64,000 nucleotides of DNA from SAR324 cluster bacterium (GCA_014382365.1 JACNJW010000033.1:111626-175625), one strand, 5' to 3'. Positions 37,874-48,300 are shown, numbered from the stretch's first letter. Made by a program: numbers and translations. Notes: generated from the letters alone by a model not told the origin.

Positions 37874-38257
37874 ATGGCACAGGCAAAAAAGAAAAAAGAA
37901 AAAAGAATCGTAGAGCAGGGACGTATATATATTAAGGCTACGTTCAATAATACTATAGTCACTATTACTGATGCTCAAGGCAATGCTATTGCTTGGTCCA
38001 GTACTGGTGTGCACGGCTTTAAAGGGTCTCGTAAGAGTACACCTTTTGCAGCAAGAGTTGCTGCAGATGAAGCCTTGAAAAAAGCAGTTGAGTGTGGAAT
38101 GAAAAGTGTTGATGTTTTCGTCAAAGGGCCAGGTTCAGGACGAGAATCTGCACTCCGAGCAATCTCTGCAATTGAAGAGTTGCGAATTACCTCAATCAAC
38201 GATATCACACCGGTTCCACATAACGGATGCCGGCCTCCGAAACAACGGCGGATCTGA
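37874..38257 (+). CDS. rpsK: 30S ribosomal protein S11
   Basis: The 127-residue platform protein has [30 protein letters not shown] and [15 protein letters not shown] and ends [13 protein letters not shown]. It forms part of the mRNA exit site. In the classical alpha operon rpsD follows; here a 100-base spacer leads straight to rpoA. Confidence 0.98.
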   Translation: MAQAKKKKEKRIVEQGRIYIKATFNNTIVTITDAQGNAIAWSSTGVHGFKGSRKSTPFAARVAADEALKKAVECGMKSVDVFVKGPGSGRESALRAISAIEELRITSINDITPVPHNGCRPPKQRRI

Positions 38258-38357
38258 TTATATTGTCATAAATCATAAACTGTCTGGATTAAATAAATCT
38301 GCTGCAGTTTTACCCATTTGGGATGAATAAAAACCAGAATACTAAACTGGGATACAG

Positions 38358-39485
38358 ATGTCTGAAATGAATGAAACAACTGAAATAGCTGAAACGGAGA
38401 CAGAAACTGTCGTTCCGGATGAAAATGCAACATCTGCTGCAGACGAGAAGTCTGGAGCTGAAGATGCTACCACCGAAGATAATCCTTTCTTTGCAAAAAA
38501 CTGGATGTCAATTGCAAAACCTAAGAAAATGCAATTTGAGCCAGATAGTTTAAAAGCCGATTATGGAAAGTTTACACTGGATCCTCTAGAACCTGGATTC
38601 GGAATGACAATTGGACATTCCCTGAGACGTGTACTGCTTTCTTCAATAAGAGGATCTGCTGTTTTTGCAGTACAAATTGACGGTGTTACGCATGAATTCA
38701 GCAACATACCGGGTATTGTAGAAGACATGGTTCAAGTTATCCTCAATATCAAAGAACTTCAGATAGAACAGTTTGTGGATGAGATTGTTGAGCTTGAACT
38801 GATTGGAGAAGGACCTTGCGTTTTAACAGCAGGCGATATTTCCACTTTTGACAAAGCAGAAATTTTGAATCCTGATCTTGTGCTGGCCACTTTGCAAAAA
38901 GGAGCAACAGTCAGTATGACAATGTATTCCCGTTTCAACAAAGGTTATGTTACCTCCGAAGAGAATCAAAAGACAGAATTACCAGTTGGAACTATCTGTC
39001 TGGACTCAAACCATTCTCCAATCAGTCGCATTAATTACGAAATTGTAAATTCAAGGGTTGATCAGAAAACAGACTATGACCGTTTAATTTTTGAGATGTG
39101 GACAAATGGTTCAGTCAAACCAACAGACAGTTTGGCTTATGCAGCAAAAATCATCAAAGAGCATATGGACGTCTTTATCAATTTTGATGAAAGCAGCATC
39201 AAGGATGAACCGGAAGAAGAAATTGAAGATGAGCCACTTAATGAGAATTTGTATCGCAGCGTGAGTGAACTTGAGCTTTCAGTACGTTCAATTAACTGTC
39301 TGCAAAATGCAAATATTGAAACAATTGGAGATCTTGTCCAGAAGACAGAACAGGAGATGCTAAAAACCAAGAACTTTGGACGCAAATCTCTGAACGAAAT
39401 CAAAGTAATCCTGACAGATATGGGATTGTCCCTGGGAACCACCCTGGATAATTTTGATCCAATGGATAATCCACACGAAAAATAA
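38358..39485 (+). CDS. rpoA: DNA-directed RNA polymerase alpha subunit with acidic N-terminal extension
   Basis: The 375-residue protein has the alpha N-terminal dimer domain (GFGMTIGHSLRRVLLSSIRGSAV from about 81) and the C-terminal promoter/activator-binding domain (about 295-365, with SVRSINCLQNANIETIGDLV). It is about 45 residues longer than E. coli alpha. The extra part is an N-terminal tail rich in Glu, Thr and Asp (residues 1-44) before the usual NWxxxxKPKKMQFE segment. An in-frame ATG at residue 50 (MSIAKPKK) exists but would cut into conserved sequence; the tail starts at the better-placed ATG 38358. The tail could be a start mis-assignment or a real extension. Confidence 0.95.
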   Translation: MSEMNETTEIAETETETVVPDENATSAADEKSGAEDATTEDNPFFAKNWMSIAKPKKMQFEPDSLKADYGKFTLDPLEPGFGMTIGHSLRRVLLSSIRGSAVFAVQIDGVTHEFSNIPGIVEDMVQVILNIKELQIEQFVDEIVELELIGEGPCVLTAGDISTFDKAEILNPDLVLATLQKGATVSMTMYSRFNKGYVTSEENQKTELPVGTICLDSNHSPISRINYEIVNSRVDQKTDYDRLIFEMWTNGSVKPTDSLAYAAKIIKEHMDVFINFDESSIKDEPEEEIEDEPLNENLYRSVSELELSVRSINCLQNANIETIGDLVQKTEQEMLKTKNFGRKSLNEIKVILTDMGLSLGTTLDNFDPMDNPHEK

Positions 39486-39503
39486 TTTTAAGATAAAAAT
39501 ACG

Positions 39504-40283
39504 ATGCGACATTTAAAAGCTGGAAACCGTTTAGGAGTAACTACGGCGCATCGCCGTGCAATGATGCGGAACATGGTTACGTCTATTCTGGAACATGGAC
39601 AAATTACCTGCACGCTTGCACGAGCAAAAGAGGTTCGCAAACCACTTGAAAAAATGATCAGCTGGGGTAAACAAGGTGATTTACACGCTCGTCGCCAGGC
39701 TTTACGATTTATAAAAAGTAAAGAGGCAATGGCTCAACTCTTCGAGGGCTTGGCTGAACGCTATAAAGATCGACAAGGTGGATATTGCAGAATTATTAAG
39801 TTGGGTAAAAACAGGCTTGGAGATAACTCTGAAATGGCAATAGTACAATTGCTTGGTTCTGAAGGAGATCAGTTAAGTGGACTGAAAACAAAGTCAGCCA
39901 AAAAGAAAAAATCGCAGAAAAAGACCGGCAGTGTTCTCAAAGAAGTCAGTGAGGAAATCCAGATTGAGACTGTAGCTGCAGAACAAACTGAAACCGAATC
40001 AGCAACGACTGACGAGAAATCTGAGACAGATAATAAAGCAGAATTAGCTGCAGATACTGCACCAGTTCAGCAGCCTGTAGAGGACAAACCGGCAGGAAAT
40101 GTAAAAGTTGAAGTTGATAGCGCAAATAATGAAGAAGTAAAGACTGAGGCTGAAGCAACAAAAGCTGAAGTCGAGCCTGTTACAGAACCTAATCCTGCTG
40201 CTGTTCAAGATAACAGAAGTACACAAGCCACTGAACAAGAGGAGCCTGAAGTAAAAAAAGCTACGAACAGTTCCAGTAACTAA
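39504..40283 (+). CDS. rplQ: 50S ribosomal protein L17 with long acidic C-terminal tail
   Basis: The first 115-120 residues are ordinary L17 (MRHLKAGNRLGVTTAHRRAMMRNMVTSILEHG). A lysine-rich linker (KKKKSQKK) and about 120 residues of low-complexity sequence dominated by Glu, Ala, Thr, Val and Gln follow. The whole is 259 residues, about twice the usual size. The tail is probably disordered; its function is unknown. It is the last gene of the ribosomal run, followed by a hairpin at 40304-40325. Confidence 0.94.
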   Translation: MRHLKAGNRLGVTTAHRRAMMRNMVTSILEHGQITCTLARAKEVRKPLEKMISWGKQGDLHARRQALRFIKSKEAMAQLFEGLAERYKDRQGGYCRIIKLGKNRLGDNSEMAIVQLLGSEGDQLSGLKTKSAKKKKSQKKTGSVLKEVSEEIQIETVAAEQTETESATTDEKSETDNKAELAADTAPVQQPVEDKPAGNVKVEVDSANNEEVKTEAEATKAEVEPVTEPNPAAVQDNRSTQATEQEEPEVKKATNSSSN

Positions 40284-40303
40284 CAGCTGTTCCCCCCTCT
40301 GAT

Positions 40304-40325
40304 GGCTCCCTTTTCTCAGGGAGCC
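40304..40325 (+). terminator. Hairpin after rplQ, possible terminator
   Basis: GGCTCCC (40304-40310) and GGGAGCC (40319-40325) form a perfect 7-base stem with an 8-base loop, 20 bases after the rplQ stop. No run of T follows, so it is not a classical intrinsic terminator. It may be a processing or weak termination site at the end of the ribosomal operon. Confidence 0.4.
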
Positions 40326-40362
40326 TGAACACCTTCCATTTCCTACTGATCAATAAATATTT

Positions 40363-41733
40363 ATGGTCAATCATGTTTCTAATTCTAATGTTGCTGATCA
40401 GAAGCACATCTATTTAGAAACACTGGGTTGCTCTAAAAACCTTGTTGATTCAGAAATAATGCTGGCCAATCTGCAAAAGCAGGGCTTTACCTTAACAACA
40501 AATCCAACAGAAGCAGAAGTAATCATAGTTAATACTTGTGCCTTTTTGACAGAAGCCAGTGAGGAATCCATCAACAGGATCCTTGACCTCAGCGATTTTA
40601 AAAGCAAAGGAAACTGTGAAAAACTAATTGCAACCGGTTGTCTAACTCAACGTTATCAAGACAGCCTGTCTAAACAGATTCCGGAGTTGGATGGATTGCT
40701 TGGTTCTCACGGATTTGAACAAATTCCGGATTTGGTCCGTTCATTATATGCAGGAACTGATAATCAACATGTTTTCTTGCAGAAAAAACCGCACTACAAG
40801 CAGTTTGAAGAACAGTCCCGCCTACAAACGACACCTCAACATTATGCATACCTGAAAGTGGCAGAAGGTTGTTCCAACATGTGTTCGTTTTGCAATATTC
40901 CATCACTTCGAGGAAATTTCAGCAGCCGCACTATCAACTCCATAACCACTGAAATCCGCAATATCACTGTAAAGGGTGTGAAAGAAATAAATATAATCTC
41001 GCAGGACACATCATCTTATGGAGTAGATTTTAAAGACGGTACCGGGCTGGCAACACTTTTAAAAAAGATCAGTGAGATTGAGGGAGATTTCTGGATTCGT
41101 CTGTTTTATTGCTATCCAAATTCTTTTAGTGAGGAAGTGATGGAAGTGATTGCAGGTGATCAGAGGTTTTGCCGCTACCTTGACATGCCGTTTCAACACA
41201 TCAATGATGGCGTATTGCAAGCGATGAACCGCAAAATAAACCGGGTCCAAATTGAAAATAAGATGCAGGAAATAAAGACTTATCTTCCTGAAATGGCTTG
41301 GCGTACTACTTTTATTGTAGGCTTTCCTACAGAAACAGAAGAGAATTTTCAGGAACTTCTAGAGTTTGTCAAAGCAGGACATTTTCAACATGCAGGTGTT
41401 TTTGTTTATTCCCATGAGGATAATATACGTTCTGCAAAATGGGGTGATCCTGTTCCAAATTCACTCAAACATGAAAGGCGAAAGCAACTGATGGCTGCCC
41501 AACAAACAATCAGCAGTAAAATTAATGAAAGCTGTATTGGCAAAAAAATAAAAGTACTGGTGGACGGGATCAGTGCAGAAAGTGAGTTATTGCTGCAGGG
41601 TCGCAGTCAATATCAAGGCCCGGAAGTTGATGGCCTAATTTATATCAATGAAGGAGAAGCTCGTCCAGGGACTTTCCATACTGTTGAAATTACTGAAGCT
41701 CACGAGTATGATTTAATTGGACGAATTGCTTGA
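40363..41733 (+). CDS. rimO: Ribosomal protein S12 methylthiotransferase
   Basis: The 456-residue enzyme has an N-terminal MTTase domain with Cys23, Cys59 and Cys93, a radical-SAM core with Cys170, Cys174 and Cys177 (CSNMCSFC) and a C-terminal TRAM domain. It attaches a methylthio group to the conserved aspartate of S12 using two [4Fe-4S] clusters. LETLGCSKNLVDSE favours RimO over MiaB. Its target gene rpsL heads the ribosomal run upstream in this window. Confidence 0.93.
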   Translation: MVNHVSNSNVADQKHIYLETLGCSKNLVDSEIMLANLQKQGFTLTTNPTEAEVIIVNTCAFLTEASEESINRILDLSDFKSKGNCEKLIATGCLTQRYQDSLSKQIPELDGLLGSHGFEQIPDLVRSLYAGTDNQHVFLQKKPHYKQFEEQSRLQTTPQHYAYLKVAEGCSNMCSFCNIPSLRGNFSSRTINSITTEIRNITVKGVKEINIISQDTSSYGVDFKDGTGLATLLKKISEIEGDFWIRLFYCYPNSFSEEVMEVIAGDQRFCRYLDMPFQHINDGVLQAMNRKINRVQIENKMQEIKTYLPEMAWRTTFIVGFPTETEENFQELLEFVKAGHFQHAGVFVYSHEDNIRSAKWGDPVPNSLKHERRKQLMAAQQTISSKINESCIGKKIKVLVDGISAESELLLQGRSQYQGPEVDGLIYINEGEARPGTFHTVEITEAHEYDLIGRIA

Positions 41734-41812
41734 TTTAGTGTAGTCTGCATATTAAAAATATCATGTAAGAAAACATAGCAAAATTTTATTAATCTCATAA
41801 ATTTAAACTGAA

Positions 41813-42565
41813 ATGTCGGGACACAGTAAGTGGAGTACCATTAAGCACCGCAAGGCTGCTCAAGATGCAAAACGAGGTAAAGCCTTTACAAAAATAATTA
41901 AAGAACTAACTATTGCAGCAAGAATCGGCGGTAGTGATCTTGATGCAAATCCCCGTTTACGTACTGCAGTTGCAAATGCTAAAAGCCAAAGCATGCCAAA
42001 AGACAATATTGACAGGGCCATTAAAAAAGGCGCTGGGGAGTTGGATGGCGCAATTTACGAAGAAATTATTTATGAAGGTTATGGACCACACAATGTTGCA
42101 ATCATTGTAGAAGTCATGACCGATAATCGGAACAGAACAATCGCATCCGTAAGACATGCATTCAGCAAATGCAATGGCAATTTGGGCTCGGCCAATTCAG
42201 TACAGTATATGTTTGACCGGCTTGGGTCAATCATGGTGGACAAAACTGTAATCGACGAAGACTCTTTGACTGAATTAATTTTAGAAGCAGGTGCAGAGGA
42301 CATTTATGCTGATAATCCAGCTGCATTTCAAATTATAACTACACCTGCAGATTTTGATTCAGTTCGCTCCTATCTGGAAGAAAAGGAAGTTGCCATGCTT
42401 AGTGCAGAAGTGATTTGGAATCCTCAAAACCGTATTGAAATAGACGATCATAAAAAAGCTGAACAAGTAATAAAGCTGATTGACATCCTTGAAGATGATG
42501 ATGACGTAAAGAGCGTTCATTCCAATTTTGATATAAGTGATAACGTGATGGCAGAACTTGGCTGA
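41813..42565 (+). CDS. yebC: YebC/PmpR family protein
   Basis: The 250-residue protein begins MSGHSKWSTIKHRKAAQDAKRGKAFTKI and has the IYEGYGPHNVAIIVE segment, both hallmarks of the YebC/TACO1 family. Members have been reported as transcriptional regulators and as factors that help ribosomes at stalling sequences. The gene overlaps ruvC by 8 bases, the usual yebC-ruvC pairing. Confidence 0.95.
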   Translation: MSGHSKWSTIKHRKAAQDAKRGKAFTKIIKELTIAARIGGSDLDANPRLRTAVANAKSQSMPKDNIDRAIKKGAGELDGAIYEEIIYEGYGPHNVAIIVEVMTDNRNRTIASVRHAFSKCNGNLGSANSVQYMFDRLGSIMVDKTVIDEDSLTELILEAGAEDIYADNPAAFQIITTPADFDSVRSYLEEKEVAMLSAEVIWNPQNRIEIDDHKKAEQVIKLIDILEDDDDVKSVHSNFDISDNVMAELG

Positions 42566-43046
42566 TACTCTGCGCATTTTAGGAATAGACCCTGGAAGCA
42601 GGAAAACAGGTTACGGTTTAATTGAACATTCCGGAAACCGGACACGTTATCTGGCCAGTGGGTGCATCAAGTTAAATGCAAAAGAGACGCTTGCGGAGCG
42701 CTTGCTTGTACTCTCCACTAAACTCAATATACTGCTTGAAGAATTTAAACCAAGTTGTGGTGCAGTCGAAAAAATATTTTATGCAAAAAATGCACAGTCT
42801 GCACTTTCTTTAGGACATGCACGCGGTGTCATCCTGTTAAAATTTTCTGAACGCAATTTGCCTATTCATGAATACCAGGCACTTAAAATCAAAAAAACAG
42901 TCGTTGGTGTGGGCCGTGCTGGTAAAGATCAGGTACAGCACATGGTGAGAATACTTTTGAATCTGCAAAAAACACTTCAGGAAGATGAGGCAGATGCACT
43001 TGCCATTGCGATCACTCATGCACATTTAGGACTAATACAGCACTAA
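42558..43046 (+). CDS. ruvC: Holliday junction resolvase RuvC
   Basis: The 162-residue nuclease has the acidic tetrad Asp11, Glu71, Asp143 and Asp146 in LGIDPGSRKTGYG, VEKIFYAKN and DEADALAIA. It cuts Holliday junctions during recombinational repair. It starts with TTG 42558 inside the end of yebC. ruvA follows after 53 bases; ruvB is not in the window. Confidence 0.95.
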   Translation: MADTLRILGIDPGSRKTGYGLIEHSGNRTRYLASGCIKLNAKETLAERLLVLSTKLNILLEEFKPSCGAVEKIFYAKNAQSALSLGHARGVILLKFSERNLPIHEYQALKIKKTVVGVGRAGKDQVQHMVRILLNLQKTLQEDEADALAIAITHAHLGLIQH

Positions 43047-43099
43047 CTGTTGAGACTGTTGAGCAGTCAAAGCAGAAAACCCTTTTTTCCACTTACCTC

Positions 43100-43717
43100 A
43101 TGATCGCCTATCTTGAAGGACAAATTCTTCGTTCTGATGATAATTTAATTGTACTCCAGACAACTGGAGGAGTCGGTTATGCAGTTCACGTTACACAACA
43201 CTTTGCAGCAAATACCTCTCCGGATGAGTTGATCACTTTACACATTTACACTAATGTTCGGGAAGATGATATTTCGTTGTATGGCTTCCATAAATTGGAG
43301 GAAAAAGAACTGTTTGAAATGTTAATTAAAACTTCCGGAGTTGGACCAAAATTGGGCTTAGCAGTACTTTCAGTACTGTCTCCGACTCAACTTGTAGATG
43401 CAATACATCAAAGTAGTGTAGAGAGTTTTAGTCAAGTACCAGGAATTGGTAAAAAAACAGCCGCAAAATTGTGCCTCGATTTGAAAGATCAACTTAAGCG
43501 GCATCCAATTTCTGGCTTTGAACTTGGAATGGAGGGGGCATCAACGACAGGAACCGCTTCAACTGGCGTAGAAATTGACGGAGTTTTTTCTGCCTTAAAA
43601 AATCTGGGTTATTCTGAAAAAGAAATTCTGGCGGTACTTCGAAAAACCGGCAGTACAGATTTAACATTTGAGGTTAGACTAAAAAAAGCACTTTCCTTAT
43701 TGACTCCTTTACGTTAG
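43100..43717 (+). CDS. ruvA: Holliday junction branch-migration protein RuvA
   Basis: The 205-residue protein has an N-terminal OB domain (MIAYLEGQILRSDDNLIVLQTTGGVGYAV), two helix-hairpin-helix motifs (ISGVGPKLGLAVLS-like at about 80-95 and VPGIGKKTAAKLCLDLKD at about 115-132), and a C-terminal RuvB-binding helical domain (about 155-205). It binds four-way junctions and loads RuvB. It lies between ruvC and ssb. Confidence 0.96.
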   Translation: MIAYLEGQILRSDDNLIVLQTTGGVGYAVHVTQHFAANTSPDELITLHIYTNVREDDISLYGFHKLEEKELFEMLIKTSGVGPKLGLAVLSVLSPTQLVDAIHQSSVESFSQVPGIGKKTAAKLCLDLKDQLKRHPISGFELGMEGASTTGTASTGVEIDGVFSALKNLGYSEKEILAVLRKTGSTDLTFEVRLKKALSLLTPLR

Positions 43718-43757
43718 AACAGAAGCACTTAGATAAATTCAAAAACAGGAGATAAAG

Positions 43758-44219
43758 ATGGCCAATCTAAACAAAGTTATGTTAATCGGACGCCTAGGAC
43801 AGGATCCGGAAATACGTTACACACAATCCGGAAGTGCTGTTGCTAATGCTACTATTGCAACTAACGATTACTGGACTGATAAACAAGGTGAAAAACAGGA
43901 ACGGACAGAATGGCACAGTCTTGTTCTTTGGGGAAAACTTGCCGATTTGGCACAGTCGTATTTAAAGAAGGGTTCGCAAGTCTATGTTGAAGGTCGTTTG
44001 CAGACAAGAGACTGGGAAGATCAACAGGGGCAGAAACACTACAAAACAGAAGTAGTTGTAACCAACATGCAGTTTCTTGATACAAAAAGCTCGGAAGGGG
44101 TTGCTGCTCCAACCGGAAACCCCGGACCGGATCAAACTTCAAGATCTCCGTCAGGAACTGCAGTCAGCCAGGGAACTCCACCGGAAGATGATTACATCAA
44201 AGATGACATCCCCTTTTAG
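43758..44219 (+). CDS. ssb: Single-stranded DNA-binding protein
   Basis: The 153-residue protein has an N-terminal OB fold ([44 protein letters not shown] and [11 protein letters not shown]) and a flexible linker. It ends in the acidic tip [10 protein letters not shown] that recruits replication and repair partners. GGAGATAAAG precedes the ATG. It belongs with the ruvC-ruvA group by position. Confidence 0.97.
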   Translation: MANLNKVMLIGRLGQDPEIRYTQSGSAVANATIATNDYWTDKQGEKQERTEWHSLVLWGKLADLAQSYLKKGSQVYVEGRLQTRDWEDQQGQKHYKTEVVVTNMQFLDTKSSEGVAAPTGNPGPDQTSRSPSGTAVSQGTPPEDDYIKDDIPF

Positions 44220-44258
44220 TTTTACCAGCAACAGTTTAAAGTAAAACGTTGAATTTAT

Positions 44259-44294
44259 GGGCCTACAAAATCTTCAGTTGTATTTTGTGGACCC
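44259..44294. terminator. Imperfect 13-base hairpin after ssb
   Basis: GGGCCTACAAAAT (44259-44271) pairs with ATTTTGTGGACCC (44282-44294), with two mismatches and a 10-base loop, 40 bases after the ssb stop. No T-run follows on either strand. It could be a terminator or transcript-stabilising element in the 184-base gap before the metallopeptidase gene. Confidence 0.35.
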
Positions 44295-44403
44295 AAAATA
44301 TATTATTCAGCCCTTGCAACTCACCATTTATAAGTGAGACCAGAACTGTTACTAACTGTAGCTGCTTCTTAGGCAAAAAGATTTATATAGTTTAAACTCG
44401 AAA

Positions 44404-45216
44404 ATGCCACTAAAAATATTTTCACTCAACTCCCTTGTTCCGGCTGCAATTGTTGACAGTATTAAATTAAATTCTTTGTTGCCTGAAATGTTGAGACCAG
44501 TTAGAGTTAAACAAAAACTGAAGCACACAAATTTAATGTTGGCAGGTTTTGAAGTTGAAGTAACTCAAAAGAAAATCAAACATCTTCATCTTAAAGTTTG
44601 TCCTCCAAACGGAACTGTTCGTATATCTGCACCACTCCATCTGAGTCAGGAAAAAATTCACAAATTTGCACTCTCAAAACTGGCTTGGATCACAAAACAA
44701 AAAAAGAGGATGCAGATTCAACCGCAGTCAAAGCCGGTTGAATACACTAATGCTGAAACACACTATTTCAGAGGCCAAAGTTATTGCTTAAGGATCATCG
44801 AAAATAATAAGATACAGTTTGCTGAATTAAGAAATAATCAGCTTTATCTCCAGGTTCCTGAAGGCGCAGATACTGAAATAAAACGTGCTGTTTTAGATGC
44901 TTGGTATCGACTGCAGCTCATGGAGTTAATTCCTCCACTGATAAAAAAATGGGAACTAAAAATGAATGTTACCGTCAAACATTTCTCAATTCGTAGCATG
45001 AAAACCAGATGGGGTAGCTGCACTCCAAAAACCGGCAGAATTCGTTTCAATCTGGAGCTGGTCAAAAAATCACCTGAATGCCTGGAATACATTGTAGTTC
45101 ATGAATTAGCACACCTGCTTGAAGCCAGTCACAACAACAGATTCAAAGAACTGATGGATCAGTATTATCCTGATTGGAAGCTCTATCGGAAAGAGTTGCG
45201 CAGTGTGTCGCTATAA
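44404..45216 (+). CDS. YgjP-like metal-dependent hydrolase (DUF45/M48-like)
   Basis: The 270-residue protein has the zinc motif HELAHLLEASHNNRF (HExxH plus a downstream His) in the C-terminal domain, preceded by KTRWGSCTPKTGRIRFNLELVKKSPECLEYIVVHE, the mark of the YgjP/DUF45 family. The first 40 residues before the domain are weakly conserved; the start could be one of several ATGs. Its substrate is not known. No signal peptide is evident. Confidence 0.85.
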   Translation: MPLKIFSLNSLVPAAIVDSIKLNSLLPEMLRPVRVKQKLKHTNLMLAGFEVEVTQKKIKHLHLKVCPPNGTVRISAPLHLSQEKIHKFALSKLAWITKQKKRMQIQPQSKPVEYTNAETHYFRGQSYCLRIIENNKIQFAELRNNQLYLQVPEGADTEIKRAVLDAWYRLQLMELIPPLIKKWELKMNVTVKHFSIRSMKTRWGSCTPKTGRIRFNLELVKKSPECLEYIVVHELAHLLEASHNNRFKELMDQYYPDWKLYRKELRSVSL

Positions 45217-45319
45217 TCCTTATTCTTTATCTGAATATTCAACTAAAAAAAATAAAAGTTCCTGATATTTAATAAAACATCATTTAAAAATTAATTAAAA
45301 GATAGCCTTACCAAAAACT

Positions 45320-48300
45320 GTGAGAATCAAAAACATAAAAGTTTCAGGATTCAAATCATTCTGTCATCCTGTCAATCTGCAATTTAAGCAAAATGGAATT
45401 ACTATCGTAGTAGGCCCAAATGGTTGTGGAAAAAGCAATGTCGTTGACGCTATTCGCTGGGTGCTGGGGGAACAGCGGGCAAAGCACCTGCGCGGTGGCT
45501 CAATGGAGGATGTTATTTTTTCAGGAAGTTCAATACACAAACCTTCAGGTATGGCTGAAGTTTCATTGACCTTTTCCAACCCGCAAGGGGACACCCTGCA
45601 ACAATATGCTGATTACACCGAAATTAGTGTGACTCGTCGACTATACCGTTCAGGAGACAGTGTATACATGATCAATAAAACTCCAGTGCGTTTAAAGGAT
45701 GTCAGGGAGTTGTTCATGGATACAGGCGTTGGCGGCACCGGTTACTCAATCATTGAGCAGGGCCGGGTTGGCGAAATTGTCAATGCTAAACCAATTGAAC
45801 GCCGGACATTGATAGATGATGCTGCAGGAATCGTCAAGTTTCGCTTCAAACGTGAAACTGCTGAAAAACGGCTTGAAGAAACAACTCAAAACCTGCTTCG
45901 GGTAACAGATGTGCTCGGTGCGCTTGCCGAACAGGAAGATGGCTTACGAGAGCATGTTGAACGTGCTGAGAAGTATCTGCAACTACAGGAACAAACTGGA
46001 CAGCTAGAACGGCAACATCTTTGTTTAAGTTGGCATCAGGCAGGTCTTAGCGAACAAAAGGCACAAGAAACGGTGCAAAGTCACCAACAACAGCAACAGG
46101 ACCTGCAAAATGAAAAATCTGTTGTTGAAACTGAAATGGAACGGCTCAACTTGGAGCAAACTCAAAGAGGAATAAAGGTTGGTGAGCGTCGGGAAGAACT
46201 ATTTCAAAAAGAACAAACGATACAGGATTCAGAAAATCAACGTGAACTGGAAAAGCAGAACCTGCAGAATGTCCGTGAGCAGCAGCAAAATCAGGAAACT
46301 GAACTCGAGAGTTTAAAACAAAGAAAAACTGAACGGGAAAGTGAAAGAACTGAAATAGAGTCCCGTCTGAAAGAAATGGCAGTGCGTTTGGGAGAAATGC
46401 AGGCCAAACTAGTAATTATTGAAGACGAGCGCACCAGAGAAATAGAAACCCTGCAAAAAACCACCGAAGAGGCTTCTGTACTTCAAAAAAGACTGCTGAC
46501 TGTACACACTGAATTAACAAACCAAACTAATCAAAAGAATTTTCTCGAGGAACGTCTGGACAATCTTAGTGAGCGTCAACAACGTCTTCAAGATCAGGAA
46601 CAATCACACAGGAACCTACTTCAGGAGTCTACCCTTCAAGTATCAGACAGTGAAGATCATCTGGAAAATCTACACTTGGAAAAAGAAAATTTGTCCGTTC
46701 TGTTGACAGGACTTGAAGTCCGGCTTGAAGAAAAAAATACGCAGTTAATTGAAAAAGAAAAAAACCTTGAGGATCTTCGCTATCAGCAAAGTACTGCACA
46801 ATCCCGCCTTGAGTCTCTACAGCAAATCCAAACTCATTATGAAGGATTTAGTGACAGTGTAAAGATGTTCATGCAGTTAATGCATGATAATCCGGAAAAA
46901 AAGAAAAAATTTGGAGTTGCCGGACTTCTTGCAGATTTTATTGCTGTTTCAACAGACCTTTTAGATACAGTTTCTCCAGTAATGGCAGAGGTGCTGGACT
47001 GGGTGGTGCTTGAGCATGCGGATACTCTTCCACAGTTGGAATTATTCTGCAGAGAAAATGAACTGGGTCAACTTCATTTTGTGGCATTGGACCGACCAGC
47101 TACTTTTTCAAAAGCGTCTGTGAATAAAGGTAATAATCTTGATGACATCCTCCAAATTGAGGGACCGCTTCAAGAGTGGGGCCGTAAGTTTTTTTCGCGT
47201 TTTACTCTCCTGAAGAATGAGACAGATTTTTGGATTGAAGCTACAAAGTCATGGCCGGATGCTCCTTTCGAGCGGATCTCCAGCAACGGTATCCGTCTAT
47301 CAAATTTTGCAATTAGTATTGGTAAAGTACAATCTGGATCATTGGGGTTTTTACAGCGACAACAGCAAATTCGCGACGTTGAGAATTATGCTGAAGGCTT
47401 GCAAAAGCAAATATCTATCTTGGATAGTGAGGTCATAACTGTACGCAAAGACTATGATTCTATCAAAGAAGAGCAGGAAACCAGTGACGAAAAATTTCGA
47501 AACATAGAATATGCTTTGCTCAGCCTCAAAAAAGAACTGGAACACCACCAGTTGGAAGAGCGACGAATGCAACAGACTGTCTCACAACTTTCTTTGGATT
47601 CAGCCAATATTTTAGAAGAAATGGATACGTCAAAGCTGAAGGAAAAAACTGCTTCTGAAAAAATCACCTCTCTTGAAAAAGAACGTTCTGAGCTAGAAAA
47701 CAATACAAAAACAGTACAGGAAAGCATACAGGAGCAACAGAGCCGAACGGAGTTAATTGCTGAAGAACTGCTTTCTTCACGCGTCTCCTTGACAGAAGCC
47801 ACTGAGCAGCAGAAAAATATGGAGGCAACTGCAGATCGTTTACGTAATGAATTTGAAGAAACAACTTCTCGGCTTGAACAGTTGGAAAATTCATATCGGG
47901 ATGGAGATCTAAAACTTGAAATTAGCCGGAACCGTATTACAGAGATTGATGAGTCTTTTGAAGGTATGCTTGAAGACAGATCAGATATGAAGCGGGAACT
48001 GGATGAAGAAATCCAACTACATGAGCAAAAAAATGAAGAACAAACTGAACTCACTAAAAAATTACAGGAACGTCAGGGGCTTCTCGAAAACTCAGTTGGT
48101 GTCGCACACCAGGAGTCTCTCCGGCTGGCTGAATTTAGAATTCAGCGTGAACAGCTTGAAACTCAATTACAGGAATTAACTGCAGAGGAGCCTGAAGAGA
48201 TACTTGCAGAAATTGATGTTAATACTTTGGACCAAAAAATAATGGGGCAGGAATTACGTGTCCTCAAAGCACGTTTGAATGCAATGGGTGCCGTTAACCT

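Noticed and set aside
38261..38357. Possible internal promoter before rpoA
   Set aside because: TTGTCA is present at 38263, but the nearest -10-like sequence is about 21 bases away, outside the usual spacing.
44301..44345. Small inverted repeat CTCAC/GTGAG before the metallopeptidase gene
   Set aside because: A 5-base stem is too short to separate from chance.
47452..48054. 200-codon serine-rich frame antisense to smc
   Set aside because: It mirrors the Glu/Lys-rich coiled-coil codons of smc, giving a Ser-rich translation with no domain; typical shadow of a coiled-coil gene.
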